Shown: positions 49,595 to 61,644 of the stretch, piece by piece
Numbering within the stretch: the stretch's first letter is position 1
Layout of the letters: each line of letters begins with the position of its first letter
NCBI GenBank assembly: GCA_025602915.1
Contig: JAHLJZ010000073.1
Location: 1 to 64,000 of the forward strand
Length of the DNA: 64,000 nt
Source: Paraphysoderma sedebokerense
Taxonomy: Eukaryota > Blastocladiomycota > Physodermatomycetes > Physodermatales > Physodermataceae
Direction of reading: 5' to 3'
Position numbers and translations under genes: made by a program
The notes under the pieces: generated by a model
Database searches by the model: none
Seen by the model: only the letters and a program-made list of their open reading frames with translations
Told to the model about the DNA's origin: nothing

Positions 49595-52321
49595 AACAAA
49601 AGTAGAAAATGAAATTATTTAATAAACATGAAATTGGCAGTGGTGAATCCTCGGTATTGAAAAAAAAATAAGTGAGCCAATATTTTGCCATAGAGCGGAC
49701 TCGTGTCAATAGCAAGTTGCTTAACCATTTCGGCAGGGGGTTTCTTGATAACACACTTTTCATGTATTTATTTTCATATATAATCCTTGGCACAGCGGGG
49801 GCTTCTTGTGGGGCCAGTTTTGGAGCTCTTCAATTCAGTGCATGGACCCCACGGCCAAAATACAACAAGATCAAGATGTAGGCATCTTGCACCCGACGGG
49901 GTTTCTCATTTCAGGGTTATAACAGACATAGGGTTGGACCGTTGCAGATAATCGAATTAACCTTCCGCAATCCGCACTTTGCGAACGGTCAACACTTAAC
50001 ACAACGGATAACGAATATGCGTGGGAGATTCGGAGAATAAAATCGTCATTTCTCTAGTTCAAGTCTATCATGGTTGCAAAACAACGAGCTGCCAGGGACA
50101 TCCAGGGAACTCCCAGGGGTGGCCTCTGTGGCGGCGCATTTACTAACAAATTAACAATTATTGCATCAAGTCATCAACTATCAACATTACAGCGGAGTTT
50201 GACGTTGCCTCTTATTATATATATCCTATACCGCGTCCTGTTAATGATGTCAGGAGTGATAAATATTCGATACTTGATATGTTGGGCCGCGACTCGCGTT
50301 GATAGCGTCGGCTGTGTGTATGTTCTCGAGGGAACTGGAGAAGTTGGTGTAGAAATAATACGGTTTATTAAACGGGTTGAAACTCGGATTAGGTGTTATA
50401 ACTTATATATATATAGCAGTGCGCTAGTCAACATTCTCCGAAGCTTAAGCCTTAAACCGATGTACGCTGGGAAGGTTCAAAGTGTTCTCGACTTGGTTTC
50501 CCACTTCCCTCATTGTGACGCTTTGACGGGTGATGGCCTGTGGACAGTGGAAGTGTGGAGGGAACGCAGTGGAAACGCTCATCAGAATTCTTCAGAATTA
50601 TCATTCGGTGAGGGAAAGTCAGGGGCTGGGCCCGAGGGGAGACTTGAATACTCCTGGAATGTTGAGTGTATTACTCCTGAATTACACTTCAAGAAAATGG
50701 ATGTCTATTGACCGAGGACAGTGCGGACGGCGGACTTATTGGATTTGCCGATGGGGGCGGCAAACTTTAGAGTGTAATACAAGGGTCAATTTACATGCTA
50801 GAGTCCATAAAAAGTCCTTGGGCAATATGAAATAACAGTGGCACAAATTCATGGCAAGGCGGTATTTGCCAACGGAAGCAAACTGCGCACGATTGTTGTA
50901 TGCTATATATCTTTGACGGGGTGAATATAGCCCGGAGAGCTTGATTATCAGCGGGAGTTGTTCGCCTTTACCGAGTCAGATTGAGTCACGGCGCAAAATG
51001 TGCGAGACAGTCGACCAAGTTTAATGCTCGTCTCAAACTGCAAAGCAAAGTGTAAAAAACAACCGAGAAGAGAGCGATACGGCCATCGTGAGCAGTGAGT
51101 GTTATATCTATTCAGCATATGCAGCGGATACCTGCGGATACTCCCACCCTTAGACATAGACTGCCGTCTTCTGTATGCTATGCACCCCTGTGAGCGAGGC
51201 AATGGATATCCCATTAGGTTGACAAAGGGCATTATTAGCCGATGTCCGATGAGTGCCCAAGAGGCTCCAAGAGGCCTATTATCTGGGACGTCTCTGCCGT
51301 GTCACGAATGTCAAAGTCGCAACTAATGAGCACAGGAGAAAGTCAACCTGCCTCTGATATATAAACTGCCTCGCTCCTCCGCAGTCTCGACCTCCCAATT
51401 CCCCACCCCACGAGTAGTGACCCCTGTCCTCCTCTGCCCTCTGCACCTCATCCGTACGCCCTCATCCCTCGTCGACATTGACATTAGGAAGCATTCCCTC
51501 GCAAATTGCCGTGTGAAGTTGCGAATTGCACAAGTCCCAAAGCCTATCCTCTGCTTCTTGCTTCGGAGTTTAAATTTCCCCGCGGTCACAAAGGTATTGT
51601 CGTACAAACTTTTCACCGAGTTACTTTGCGGCCACTTTTCTCGGTGTCCGTCTTTTTTTTTCTTTCGCTTTTTCCTCCTTTTAAATTCCTTCAACTCATC
51701 CCGCTCGACATAAACGTCGTATTCTAAGAACATCGGCAGGATTTATTCTTTGCATCCCAATCCACCCCCTTTCCTTTCTTGTCGCTCTTCACCTCCTTTC
51801 GCATCAAGTCCCGTTTGAACAAAGACCCGTAACCCCTTGACTACCCCGGGCTCTTACTTCCCTTTGTCCTTTGAACACCCTCGTTCCATTTCATCCCCTT
51901 CGATTCACTAAAGACTTTCCTCTCGTCAGCTTCTACATCTTTGCCTCTGCATCCATCCTTGGATTCGATCAACCACTCGTTGGGACCAAATCATCTTGTC
52001 AAAAAAGGCAGCTGACTATCCTCGTTCAATCGATTCGGCAGCTCAACCCATCCATCTCCGTTCTGTCGCTCAAGTGGTTAATATTCTTAGGTTGGTCTCT
52101 ATTCCTTGCTCCTTTTAAATTATTGTGGTTCCCATCCCTTCATCAAGGGATCAGGGGAGTTAGTTACTCTTGAATCCATTGAAAGTCGAATGTACCTGAC
52201 AAAGATTTGCTTCACTTTAGACACTATTAGCGGCACTGAAAAAATTTATTGCACGTTACAATAAAAGTTACACTGAAATATACGAAAAGCAATCGCGTTC
52301 GCAGTTCCATCTGTACCGTGC
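49595..52321. other. long gene-free region upstream of Msn2-like factor
   Basis: About 2.7 kb without a convincing gene. A 213-codon open frame (50070-50711) has no recognisable family, no introns and an irregular composition, so I do not call it. The first kilobase holds the SCI1-like gene's promoter. From about 51350 to 52150 the plus strand is strongly pyrimidine-rich, with several CCCCT words, and looks like an extended promoter and leader of the zinc-finger gene. Long upstream regions of this kind are common for heavily regulated transcription-factor genes. Confidence 0.55.
51360..52170 (+). promoter_or_regulatory. pyrimidine-rich promoter/leader with CCCCT (STRE-like) words
   Basis: The stretch has long T and C runs (a run of nine T near 51653) and four CCCCT words on the plus strand, at about 51421, 51766, 51833 and 51895. 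CCCCT/AGGGG is the stress-response element bound by Msn2/Msn4, which have the same finger contact residues as the gene downstream. In pyrimidine-rich DNA such words also arise by chance, so this is a suggestion only. Confidence 0.35.
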
Positions 52322-53364
52322 ATGATGCCCCTCCACCAACTACTACACGAGCTTCAACCGTTCAGCCCACCGAATCCGGCTTCCAACAGTCCCATGTCGC
52401 CATTGGAAAGTGCATTTGGTATGGAAATGTCTGAGGACCCCTATTTCGATGTCTCAATAATGAACGATGACGAGGGAAGCAGTGAAGGTGACAGGCAGAA
52501 AAGAAAACGCCAATCCAGGGTCGGGCGGAAAGGAGAGCGAAATTTTGTGTGCCCCCATGAAGGCTGCACCAAGAGCTTCAAACGATCAGAACATTTGAAG
52601 AGACACATACGTACTCATACTGGGGAAAGACGTAAGTCATTCTAGACCCTTCCAGAAAGACCCACCCATAACCGAGTCAAAAACTAACTGACGTATGTTG
52701 ACCCCGTGCATCCATCCGATGACGTATAGCATTTCGATGTCCTGTCTGCCATAAGTGGTTTTCACGAAATGATAATATGGCGCAACACATCAAAATCCAC
52801 AACAAATCGAGACCTCGAACTGATAGCTTATCCTCGAGTGGTTCTATACCGGGCTCGGCATCCGGACCTAATCACAGTGCCCTGGATTTTCAACCCCAGC
52901 GCCATCATTCGAACACCTCTCACCCATCACATTCATTTGACTATCCCCTATCACGATCTCACCAACCAACATCCCATTTCCAAGATAGCTTGGGGCCTTC
53001 TTCCTCTTCCTCGCTGTCGAGACCTCATGTCAGCGACGGTTTTCTGAACAATAATCTCAATGATTTCTCCTCTATGGTATCACCGCAACAGCCTTTTGTA
53101 TCCTCACATTTTGAACTCCTAAATACCATCTTCTCCGATCATCCATCCTCCACGTCGCAGCCAATGTATTCGAGTACGTCTCAACATTACGTTGCCCATG
53201 CTCAGCCTACATCAGATAGACGCGGATCAATGTCACATACTTCAGAGTTTGATACCACTCCGAAAATGTCTTATTATCATCCATCTTCCTATCAACCATC
53301 CTCTCAAAATCCTCCGCCGCATTATCAGTCGCACACTACGAACATGCAACTGCATTTTGTGTAA
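52322..53364 (+). CDS. C2H2 zinc-finger transcription factor, Msn2/Msn4-like
   Basis: A two-exon transcription factor. An acidic, Ser/Pro-rich N-terminus ([14 protein letters not shown]) and a basic patch ([15 protein letters not shown]) precede two C2H2 fingers: [19 protein letters not shown] (first) and, after a GT-AG intron in the linker [23 protein letters not shown] (second). The helix residues RSEHLKR and R-DN--QH match those of Msn2/Msn4 and relatives, which bind AGGGG stress elements. The rest (about 200 residues) is Ser/Gln/His/Pro-rich and disordered. The fingers sit near the N-terminus, unlike the C-terminal fingers of yeast Msn2, so orthology is uncertain even though DNA specificity is probably similar. 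Confidence 0.88.
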
Positions 53365-54034
53365 CTGATGCTTTTGGATAATACCCACCAAATGAACTGT
53401 CAATCGTTTGACAAGCTGGGAACGGATAAATTGACTAATTTGGCAATTAAAAATATTGAACAGACTTTGTAAAAATCAGAAAATAATAACTCTAGAACTC
53501 TTTTATTGTTCATATTTAATAGATGATGTGATTGCTTTCTTATGCGCTTCAATTTTTCGTCATGTATATCGTATATCATTATAACCTACACATTAATCGT
53601 TATATCAATGTAACCATGGTAAACCTAAATAATATAAACATTTTCTTGCGCCCGAAAGTTGCCTGAACGGACCGGTTCCATCATCGATTCATCAGGTAAT
53701 TCGGATCAAAGGGAAGCAAGAATTAGAACAGCAATTTTTACATTCTTCACATTGAATATATGTCATAAATATAATCCTCTGATCGGTCTCCCAGATCACA
53801 ATTTTGTCGGTCAATTATTCATGTAGAGGCAAATCGTACCTTGATTGATGTTCGTGGGATCGTCACGAAATGCCAATGTGATATAGTAGCACTGAAAATT
53901 GCAGTCTGGCTTCCAACCAAAAATCTATTATCTCTGAATGTTCTTTGATCATCCGACCGTTCGAATAATCTTCAACATTACTTAAATTAATCAGAAACCA
54001 ACACTATCCCCCCAAATTTTCCATTCCCGACATC
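53365..54034. other. intergenic, zinc-finger gene to RasGAP
   Basis: AT-rich spacer holding the 3' end of the zinc-finger gene and the RasGAP promoter. Nothing else recognised. Confidence 0.6.
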
Positions 54035-57000
54035 ATGTTCGGATTACGAAAAGACCATCGAATTACATTACGAATATGTGAAGCCAAAACAACATTACCC
54101 AACGATATGGACTGTTATTGTGCCATTCGTGTTCAAAATCACAATTTCGGAGAAAACCTACTCAACAATTCAAACTCGACATCACGACAAGCATCCTTGA
54201 ATGCGACATCTACCACCGCGACACCTAATGTCGCAAAACCTCCAAATGGAATGACTAGACAAAGTTCGACACCTGTATCTTTATCCGCTTCACGGAATGT
54301 TCGAAGAAATTCATTCTTAAGTGCCTTGAGTGGTCCATCTGTTGTTGATGCCGCAGTTTTCAGAACTCGGACGTGTTGGAAAGGAAGACAATGGTTTTGG
54401 GATGAGGAATTTGATATTGAATTGACTGAAGATTTTAAATGTGTGACAAGTATGTTTTTTAGTTTATATTATTAGTTACACTTGCGGTGTCTACCATCCT
54501 AGACATCATTTATCATTTGCGGATCTTTTTGATTTGCGTGACTTTTATATATGTTGTTTGACAATTTGTTAATGTATTGTTTCCTTCAAACACATTCGAT
54601 CTCCCAATATCCATTTCTTTTCTCTCATCATCTTTTCTCTCTATAATAGTGGAAGTATGGTCCAAGAAGCTCCTGAAAGATTCGTTGCTAGGAACGTTCA
54701 CGTTGAACAGGAATGAACTGATTGACCAAGGACATAACAACAAACAGAATGAGTCTTGGTATCCCCTCATTCCAGCGGATACCGAATCTTCAGGAGATTC
54801 GAATAAGATTGGAACTATCCGAATTCGGTATTTGTACGTTTACGAGTCAATCCTCCCATTGCCTCATTACAAGTCTCTCCTCAATTTGATTATGGATCCG
54901 GGAATGTTTCTCGTGACGGCTTTAGATAGAGCTACGGAAGACAGAGATGAAATCTCCAAGTTGTTGGTCAAAATAATGATATTTACGGATCACATTGAAG
55001 CTTATTTGCGAGCTTTGTGTACGATCGAAATCAGAAATACCTCCCAATCATCGGTTTTGTTCCGTGGCAACTCTTTGGCATCGAAATCAGTAGATCATTT
55101 CATGAAGATTGGAGCTGGGATATACCTTAGGAGTACACTGCAACCTATCATCCGACATATCTTGGACCAAGAAAAGAATTGCGAAATAGATAAATCGCGA
55201 TTAGAAAAATCCGACAGCTTGGAGAATAATCTAGTTGCCTTGGAAGGGTATATAAAAATGACGGTGGACAGGATATTCTCGAGCGTCGAAGAGTGTCCAC
55301 AGTCATTGCGGAATGTGTTTGCACATCTCATGATTTCGGCGAACGGAAAGTGGCCGGGTGATAATTCCAAGTATACCGCTGTCACTGGATTCTTTTTCCT
55401 AAGGTTATTTAATGCTGCAATACTAGGTTTGTTTTTAACGTATACATCACGGTACGCTACTTGCATTGACAAATTTTGAATTATGAAGGCCCAAAGTTGT
55501 TTGGATTATGCGAAACCCACCCAAACTACACTTGTGCGAGAACTTTCACGTTAATATCAAAAACAATCCAGCAACTCGCCAATCTCATCCCCTTCGATGG
55601 AGCAAAAGAACCTTACATGACGCCCCTCAATCCGTTTGTTTTGAGCTATATCCCGAAAATGAAAAAATTTCTGAACACGTTAACGCATAATGCGACAACC
55701 TTAAGTATCATGACATTGGCGGATCTCGATGTCAAGAAAGAAAGTAAAGGACTATTGAAAAAGTTGTTTCGTAGAACTCAGAGTGCAACGGAAGAGAAAA
55801 CGGGGTCAAAAGTAAATTCCGAAAAGTCCTCTACTAGTCGTCGATCGTCTTCCGTAGAAGAAATAGGTTTGAATCTTTGCAACCCCATTTGTCAAATGTC
55901 AATGTCCCACTCACTCTGCATTTACTTTCATGTATTTCCGTCTTGCGTATAGATATCGAGCGACAATTGGCGGGGTTACAACGGTGCCTTACAAGAAACA
56001 TTGAAAAATTACAGAAAACCTGCACAGAACTCGAAAAACCTACTATCGATCAACTGGCTCTACTTTTAGAGGACATGGCTGCTCTCCGCGACCGCAAGTC
56101 GACTGGCCTCCAGGGCTCAAATTCATTTATAGCTGGAAGCAATCAACAACCAGTTGGGAATCTACTACTTGATAATTCTCAGAGAAATAACTCGGAACAA
56201 AGATTAGCTCAAATTCCACTTGATCCACCAACGATATCCTTGACGATTTCATCGAATTTCACCAGTATTTTGAACTTGACAACGTCGATCGAGAACAGTT
56301 CACCTGATGTATCGATTGTTAAAAAGGAAGAAAGCATTCTAGACCCGACCACCGCATCCGAGACTCAACCTGATACGTCGGTTGACAAAAAGGAGGAGCA
56401 GATTTTGAATCCGGCAACGGCAACGGTAATAGGAGCCATACCACCCAGTAGTTTAGTCGAAACGAACGAAGAACCGAAATTGACTTCAACTGACGCAATT
56501 GAGACTACGCAATCTAAGTTGGCGGACAAGGGAACAGAGATGGCAAAGAATCCAGAAGCTATTACCTCATTGTCATCACCTGCAACCGAAGCAGTCGAAC
56601 CTGATATAGCAATTGAAAAGACAGAAGTACTTAAAATTCAAGAATCGAGTAAAAATGAAGTAGTATGTACGACAGAGACGACCCAATCTGATATACCGGT
56701 TGAAAAAACACAGACTCTGAGGGACGAAACTGGTATGCACGAATCGACAACTACTACCAAAACTACCCCTCTAAATGTGACGGGTGAGAGAGCAGAAGAC
56801 TCAATGGTAGCAGATGCCCAACGCTCAGTGTTATTATCTACACCAGCGATATCTGATCAAAATTCCTTATACTCTGCGACCCCAAAAGCTATCAGTATCG
56901 AATCAACTATTTCAAGTGACACTACGGAATCTGATGTGATTGTATCGGTTGACCAAATACACAATCCCAAGTATCGAAATTACAGTAATTGGTCTGTATT

Positions 57001-57586
57001 CGCTTCAACTGACACTATTCGTCCGAGAGTGTCTGGTAGAAAATCGTTAGACCTGGGGAATTTAAAAGCTAGTCATGGAGTTCTGGTTACCACGAGTAGG
57101 CCAAAATTGACGGGTAGAAGATCAATAGATTCAAAGATTTCAGACGCTGGTTATAGCACATTATTAGCGTCGACGGAGACTGTCAGACCGAAAATATTGG
57201 GAAAATCATCAACAGATTCGAGCGTTCCAGGAGTGTATCGTTTTGCCTCAACAATACCCATTAAGACGGCGCAATCCGATGTGTTGGGTGAAATTACAGG
57301 AGACGCCAGTCTTCCAACAGATGGAAAATTGGGAGTAATACCTGTTATCGTGGCTACTGAACCGAATGAAAACTCGGAAGACGGACACCGAAACACCGCA
57401 ATCGATACAAGGCAACCTAATATACCCGTCGCAAGTCCAAAAGACTTTAAAGGTCTGAACCCGTCAGATTTTTCTCCGAAAACAACGTCAGAAACCCTCA
57501 GTTCAGGTGAAACTGTTGTTCTCGTAGGAGTGAATGCTATAGGGAACGATGATGACCGTACCAAAAGTCAGGGACAGGCGCAGTAG
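54035..57586 (+). CDS. C2-domain Ras GTPase-activating protein
   Basis: A Ras or Rap GAP at the membrane. Exon 1 (MFGLRKDHRITLRICEAKTT, then CYCAIRVQNH) begins a C2 domain that continues in exon 2 with VEVWSKKLLKDSLLGTFTL. The RasGAP domain follows: SSVLFRGNSLASKSVDHFM with the arginine finger, YLRSTLQPIIRHIL, TGFFFLRLFNAAILGPKLFG (the FLR block, with Asn-Ala-Ala where most have Pro-Ala; joined across an intron) and AKEPYMTPLNPFVLSYIPKM. A basic linker (KKLFRRTQ) leads to a last exon with a coiled-coil-like start (IERQLAGLQRCLTRNIEKLQ) and then about 450 disordered residues. This tail repeats a loose unit of the form TTQSDIPVEKTE / ETTESDVIVSVD. The layout is like animal RASA/RASAL or SynGAP proteins. 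Target GTPase not determinable. Confidence 0.9.
56310..57440 (+). repeat. degenerate coding repeat in RasGAP tail
   Basis: The disordered tail is made of loosely repeated 25-40-residue units, each with an (A/T)(T/S)E(T/P)-(Q/E)(P/S)D-(S/P)V(D/E)K core. At 56310-56720 the copies end in VEKTE or VDKKE; at 57010-57240 they change to RPK(I/L)-G(R/K)(R/S)S-DS units (PRVSGRKSLDL, PKLTGRRSIDS, PKILGKSSTDS). The pattern suggests internal duplication followed by drift. Confidence 0.65.
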
Positions 57587-58070
57587 AAGAAAATAATTAT
57601 TATACCTGAAAAATTATATTATATTTTATTTATATTTATATGTTGAAGTACTTGTTATTTTCGAATCATTAGTCCGCCTGGGGGGTGCGTGAAGGAAATC
57701 GTGACTTCAAAAAGAGAGAATAATGTATATTCGTTTGGTCGATGTACCTTGTTTGCAACATGAATTGCGGAATAACTTTGATTTTCGTTCGATTTAAAAT
57801 ATGATTATTATTTGCCAGGATAAGTGTAGATGAGTGGCATACATAAAAATTCACGTCTAAGCCAGTATTGTCAAGCAAGGTGTATGCATTGAAGACACCA
57901 AAAAGAAGCCCACATTTTATTACGAATCTTTTTCGATTGACAATCCAGAAAACATTTTCGTCAAACATAGAGAACATAAAAAACAATTGCTGAATTTAAC
58001 GGACAACGAGGACAACTACCCCATTATAACTATTTCAGTTTAAGCTAGCATAAGCGATACAGCAGTAATA
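57587..58070. other. convergent 3' spacer, RasGAP and RRM-YTH gene
   Basis: AT-rich spacer between converging genes, with an almost pure AT patch near 57600-57640. It likely holds both polyadenylation regions. Confidence 0.6.
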
Positions 58071-61000
58071 TCATTCCGAACGGCTATCACTATCTTTGCC
58101 AGTACCATCTTTGGACAACACTTCGTTGCGTCCGCTTGAATGACCAACACGATCGCCTGCATCACGATGAAAACTTTTAGTATGTTTCTTGTTGAATCTG
58201 TAACGCCGATTTGGAAATTTAGAAGTACGAGATTGGGAATGATCATGTTCAGCTGTTTTAGATTCCGACTTTTCAGGAGAAGTATGATTAGGTTTAGACA
58301 CATTCTTTGTGCGACGTTTAGCTGGAAATCGGGATGAACGAGCAGTTGAGTGATAAGAATCTGGTTTTGGTTTCGGTTCACTAGTGAGCTTCCGGGGTAA
58401 AGAGTCCATATCGTCCTTTGTTCCAGTAGTTTGAACCGATTTGACTGATTTCTCTCCCTGTAAATTACGATTTGCATTGTGACGATTAGTCTTACCAATC
58501 ACTTTGCGAACATTCTTAATAGAACCAGATGTAATATCTTTCATAGGCTTAGGATTAGCATAGGAGTTAGACAATTTCGACAAGTCAGCAGTTAGATCAA
58601 CAACAGTAGGATAAGAACGTTTCAGTTGAGATGGTAATGCGGTCACCAAAACGAACGGAGCCGAATGGTATCTACGTATGCGAGAATTTCCATGAAAATG
58701 AAGTGGACGAGCGACTTCTGCAGGGGAGGGAGAATCTTTGGTTGTATAAATTTTGTGTTCGTGTTCCGTACCATCATGGTGACTTGAAATGGGAGATTCA
58801 CAGAGAGTAGAGTTAGAATCGTTTACTAGTTCTGCAGTGTCAGTAGCAAGTCTATCGGAGATGAGTTGAGTTCCTGATGGTGCTGATGGATAGTTTGCAA
58901 CGACATGCTGAGGAGTTCCATCAGTTGTCTGTGATCCGTCAGTAACTTGACAAATTGGATCACAGAACCCGCTAAGATAACAGTAAGTAAAACATAGGCT
59001 TAGTATAAAAGAAAACAAAGGCATCCATTTTGCAAGAGGTAAGTGCAAGAATCACAATTGGCATACTTTGGATACCTAGAATCATCGTCTTGAACTGATT
59101 CCGCACTGGGGGGATACCAGGAACCCTGGTAGTTGAAACCATGCGAGAGTCCTCCAACATCGTTTGACATCATATGCACCCCGTCTTCACCACACCCACT
59201 GTAATAACCCGTTTGCTGGTGACCAGATCCATTCAATGGGTGATGATACCATTGGGCTGTATGCTGAGGTCTGTAAGGAATGATTTCGTGCCAAATTGCT
59301 CGTCCAACAGTTGTTTCCACTTCAGTCGATGAAATAGGGAGTGCGAGAACCGGCTTTGGGACGTTATACTCGGAATATATCTCGCGAATTCGTTTCAGTG
59401 ATAGTGGATTTCTAAACAATGGTTTTAGAATTCTATACTTTGTGAATTTAGTCAAAGGCGAACTTAAAATACATTCTAAGCCATTCTATCTGGAAAAAAC
59501 CAACATGGCGATCGGACAAGTGGGTTGTGTAATTGAAACCTTGCGAAAACGCCATGTCTCTGTTAAAATGGTCGATCTTTTCCCTTGACGAATCGAAAAA
59601 GGTTGCAAAAGAGTTCATCCTGACGGATTCGAAATCGATAATACAGTGTAGCAACAAGATGACGTTAACGCTGCAAAGTTCCGAAAGGAAACACTTTCAC
59701 TTACCTCCCAACACCCCAGATACCATCACCTGAACGGAACGCTGCAAGTATATAAACTGAACATGAGGTGGCATATACTGCATTCAGACTAACCATTTGC
59801 TTCTCCGAAACGTGGAAAATTCCGTTCACTATACTTTCTTTCAAATCATCTTCACGCAGTGCAGTCACGATAAAGTATGAATCAAGTCTTCTCGAGTTTT
59901 CAAAGGAACGAGACTGGGCGGAATAACTATCACAAGTCACGATATCTCTGTTATAATTGCCTGATTTTCTCCCCTGTTGCCGCCCAAAGTTCTGGGATTG
60001 AGAATTTCCGGTGGACCCTGTTTGAGATCCACTTTGATAGTATTTTGGCAGACCATGGATGCTGGTCCATCGTTCAGAAGGACGCATCTGCATTGACTTC
60101 ATAGTCTGACCCCGCTTACTTTGGAAGGATTGGTTGCTGTGCGCTTCCTAGATTTTAATTTAGTTAGTGAACGATTCAAATTTACCTTCATGCACGAAAC
60201 ATACAGGTATATCGTCTCGGAGAGACCGAATCCGCATCTTTGCGTTTTTAAATGATATTAAAAGTGGATGAAGATCTCCGTATCGATGGTTTTTGTCTAC
60301 CTCGCTACACTTAATTGCAGATCGTCTGATTGCATCTTCGGCGTCTTCCGGAGAAGCGAAATTAATATATGCGGAATGTGTTCTTGACTCATAGAACAAG
60401 TCCTTGAATTCAACGTCAGTGGATAGGTTTAGTACCGAGTTGCAGACAGATGGACATACGACAAATCCTCGCCACCCAAGAAAGAAGTCTGTTAATTCCT
60501 CTTTGCGAGTATCTGGAGGGATGCTGTCTATCCAAATACTGAATAAACCGCGTTTGTTCTTGCGAATACTCCTATGCGACAACTGGACCATATTCACTTT
60601 GTTTGTGACTGACTGTGAATTGGCAGATCGGGGTTCACGTTCGGGAACAGGAGCGGATGGGTTTTTTTCGCCAGGATCAGCATTTTTTGACGAATTCGGC
60701 TGCCCTCTAGCAGGCGATGACTTGGTCTTCAGTATTCCCCGTTCCGCTGGAACAGGAGAGTCACAGTTTAACAAAGCATCATCAGTACTTTGAGCATAAG
60801 ATTCGCTTTTACCGCTGGACGGAGCCTCCACCGTGGACAAGCGACCACTTGAAGGACGGGTATCTACCCCCTCACCCACGCCATACCTGAAATTACTTTG
60901 CTGCGGTTCGCCGTCTGCGACATTGGGAGTAGCATCATGTGTTCGGATGAAACGTTGGCTATCATCCGTCGGTTGCACTTGTTGAATTGATAGCATATCG

Positions 61001-61644
61001 AATGGTGGATGGAAATTGGCAGGAGGAGTGAACCGATGGACGTCAGTAGGACTGGAAGTTTGAAGAAATACAACCGGCGGTAGAGGAGGATGCATATTCG
61101 GAAAAATAGGCATCACTTTATCCATTGCGGCGATCGGCATGAGCTGAGGGTGCGGTTGCAAAGGATTGAGATTGAGTATTTGCGGCCATAATGGTGGGTT
61201 ATAGAGGTGTGGGTTCAACTGATGCTGATACGGAACAGTATTGACTTCGTAGGTGGGATTATTGAGTTGTATCGGGACAGGGTGGTGAGCTGGGTTTGGA
61301 AACATCTGTGGATGTCCGATCATTGATATTGGAGGGATAACTGGGACTGGGAAGCCTACGGAAGGCATGTCATGCCAGTTTCTCGATATAGAACACTCGG
61401 GCATAGGATGAGTAGTTGCGACTGCTAAACACTGCACGGTTCCAATACCTTGTTGAGGTACTGTGCTCAATTCAGCCGACCGAGCGGCACAGCCTTGATC
61501 TAGTACATTAGCAGGAAGATGAGTCGAATGATAAATTGGAGACGACCCTCTGTCAGCAGCTACATTTTCAATGACAATCTGTATGGAATCCTTATCGTTA
61601 GATGTATCGCTCTTGGGTGGGGAAGAAGTTGGAGACGGCTTCAT
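58071..61644 (-). CDS. RRM-YTH RNA-binding protein (YTHDC1/fungal YT521-B-like)
   Basis: A long N-terminal disordered, Pro-rich region (60.6-61.6 kb) is followed by an RRM (GLFSIWIDSIPPDTRKEELT, later SAYINFASPEDAEDAIRR), then a Gln/Ser-rich linker and a YTH domain: LDSYFIVTALREDDLKESI, then SVYILAAFRSGDGIWGVGRM across an intron, VGFFQIEWLRM and SSTEVETTVGRAI. RRM followed by YTH is the layout of filamentous-fungal YT521-B-like proteins, which bind N6-methyladenosine. Here the first cage tryptophan (G-I-W in relatives) is Phe, and I find no Trp in the usual second-cage segment between GVGRM and FFQIEW, so methyl-adenosine binding is doubtful. The tail (58.1-58.9 kb) is basic and Ser-rich. Junctions were placed by family alignment; about seven exons. 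Confidence 0.82.

Noticed and set aside
49672-49881. Small hydrophobic frame with a Gly/Ala-rich segment
   Set aside because: Lies in the promoter of the SR-rich gene, has no family match and is short enough to be chance.
50070-50711. 213-codon plus-strand open frame
   Set aside because: No recognisable family, no conserved motif, irregular composition, and it lies in the upstream region of the zinc-finger gene.
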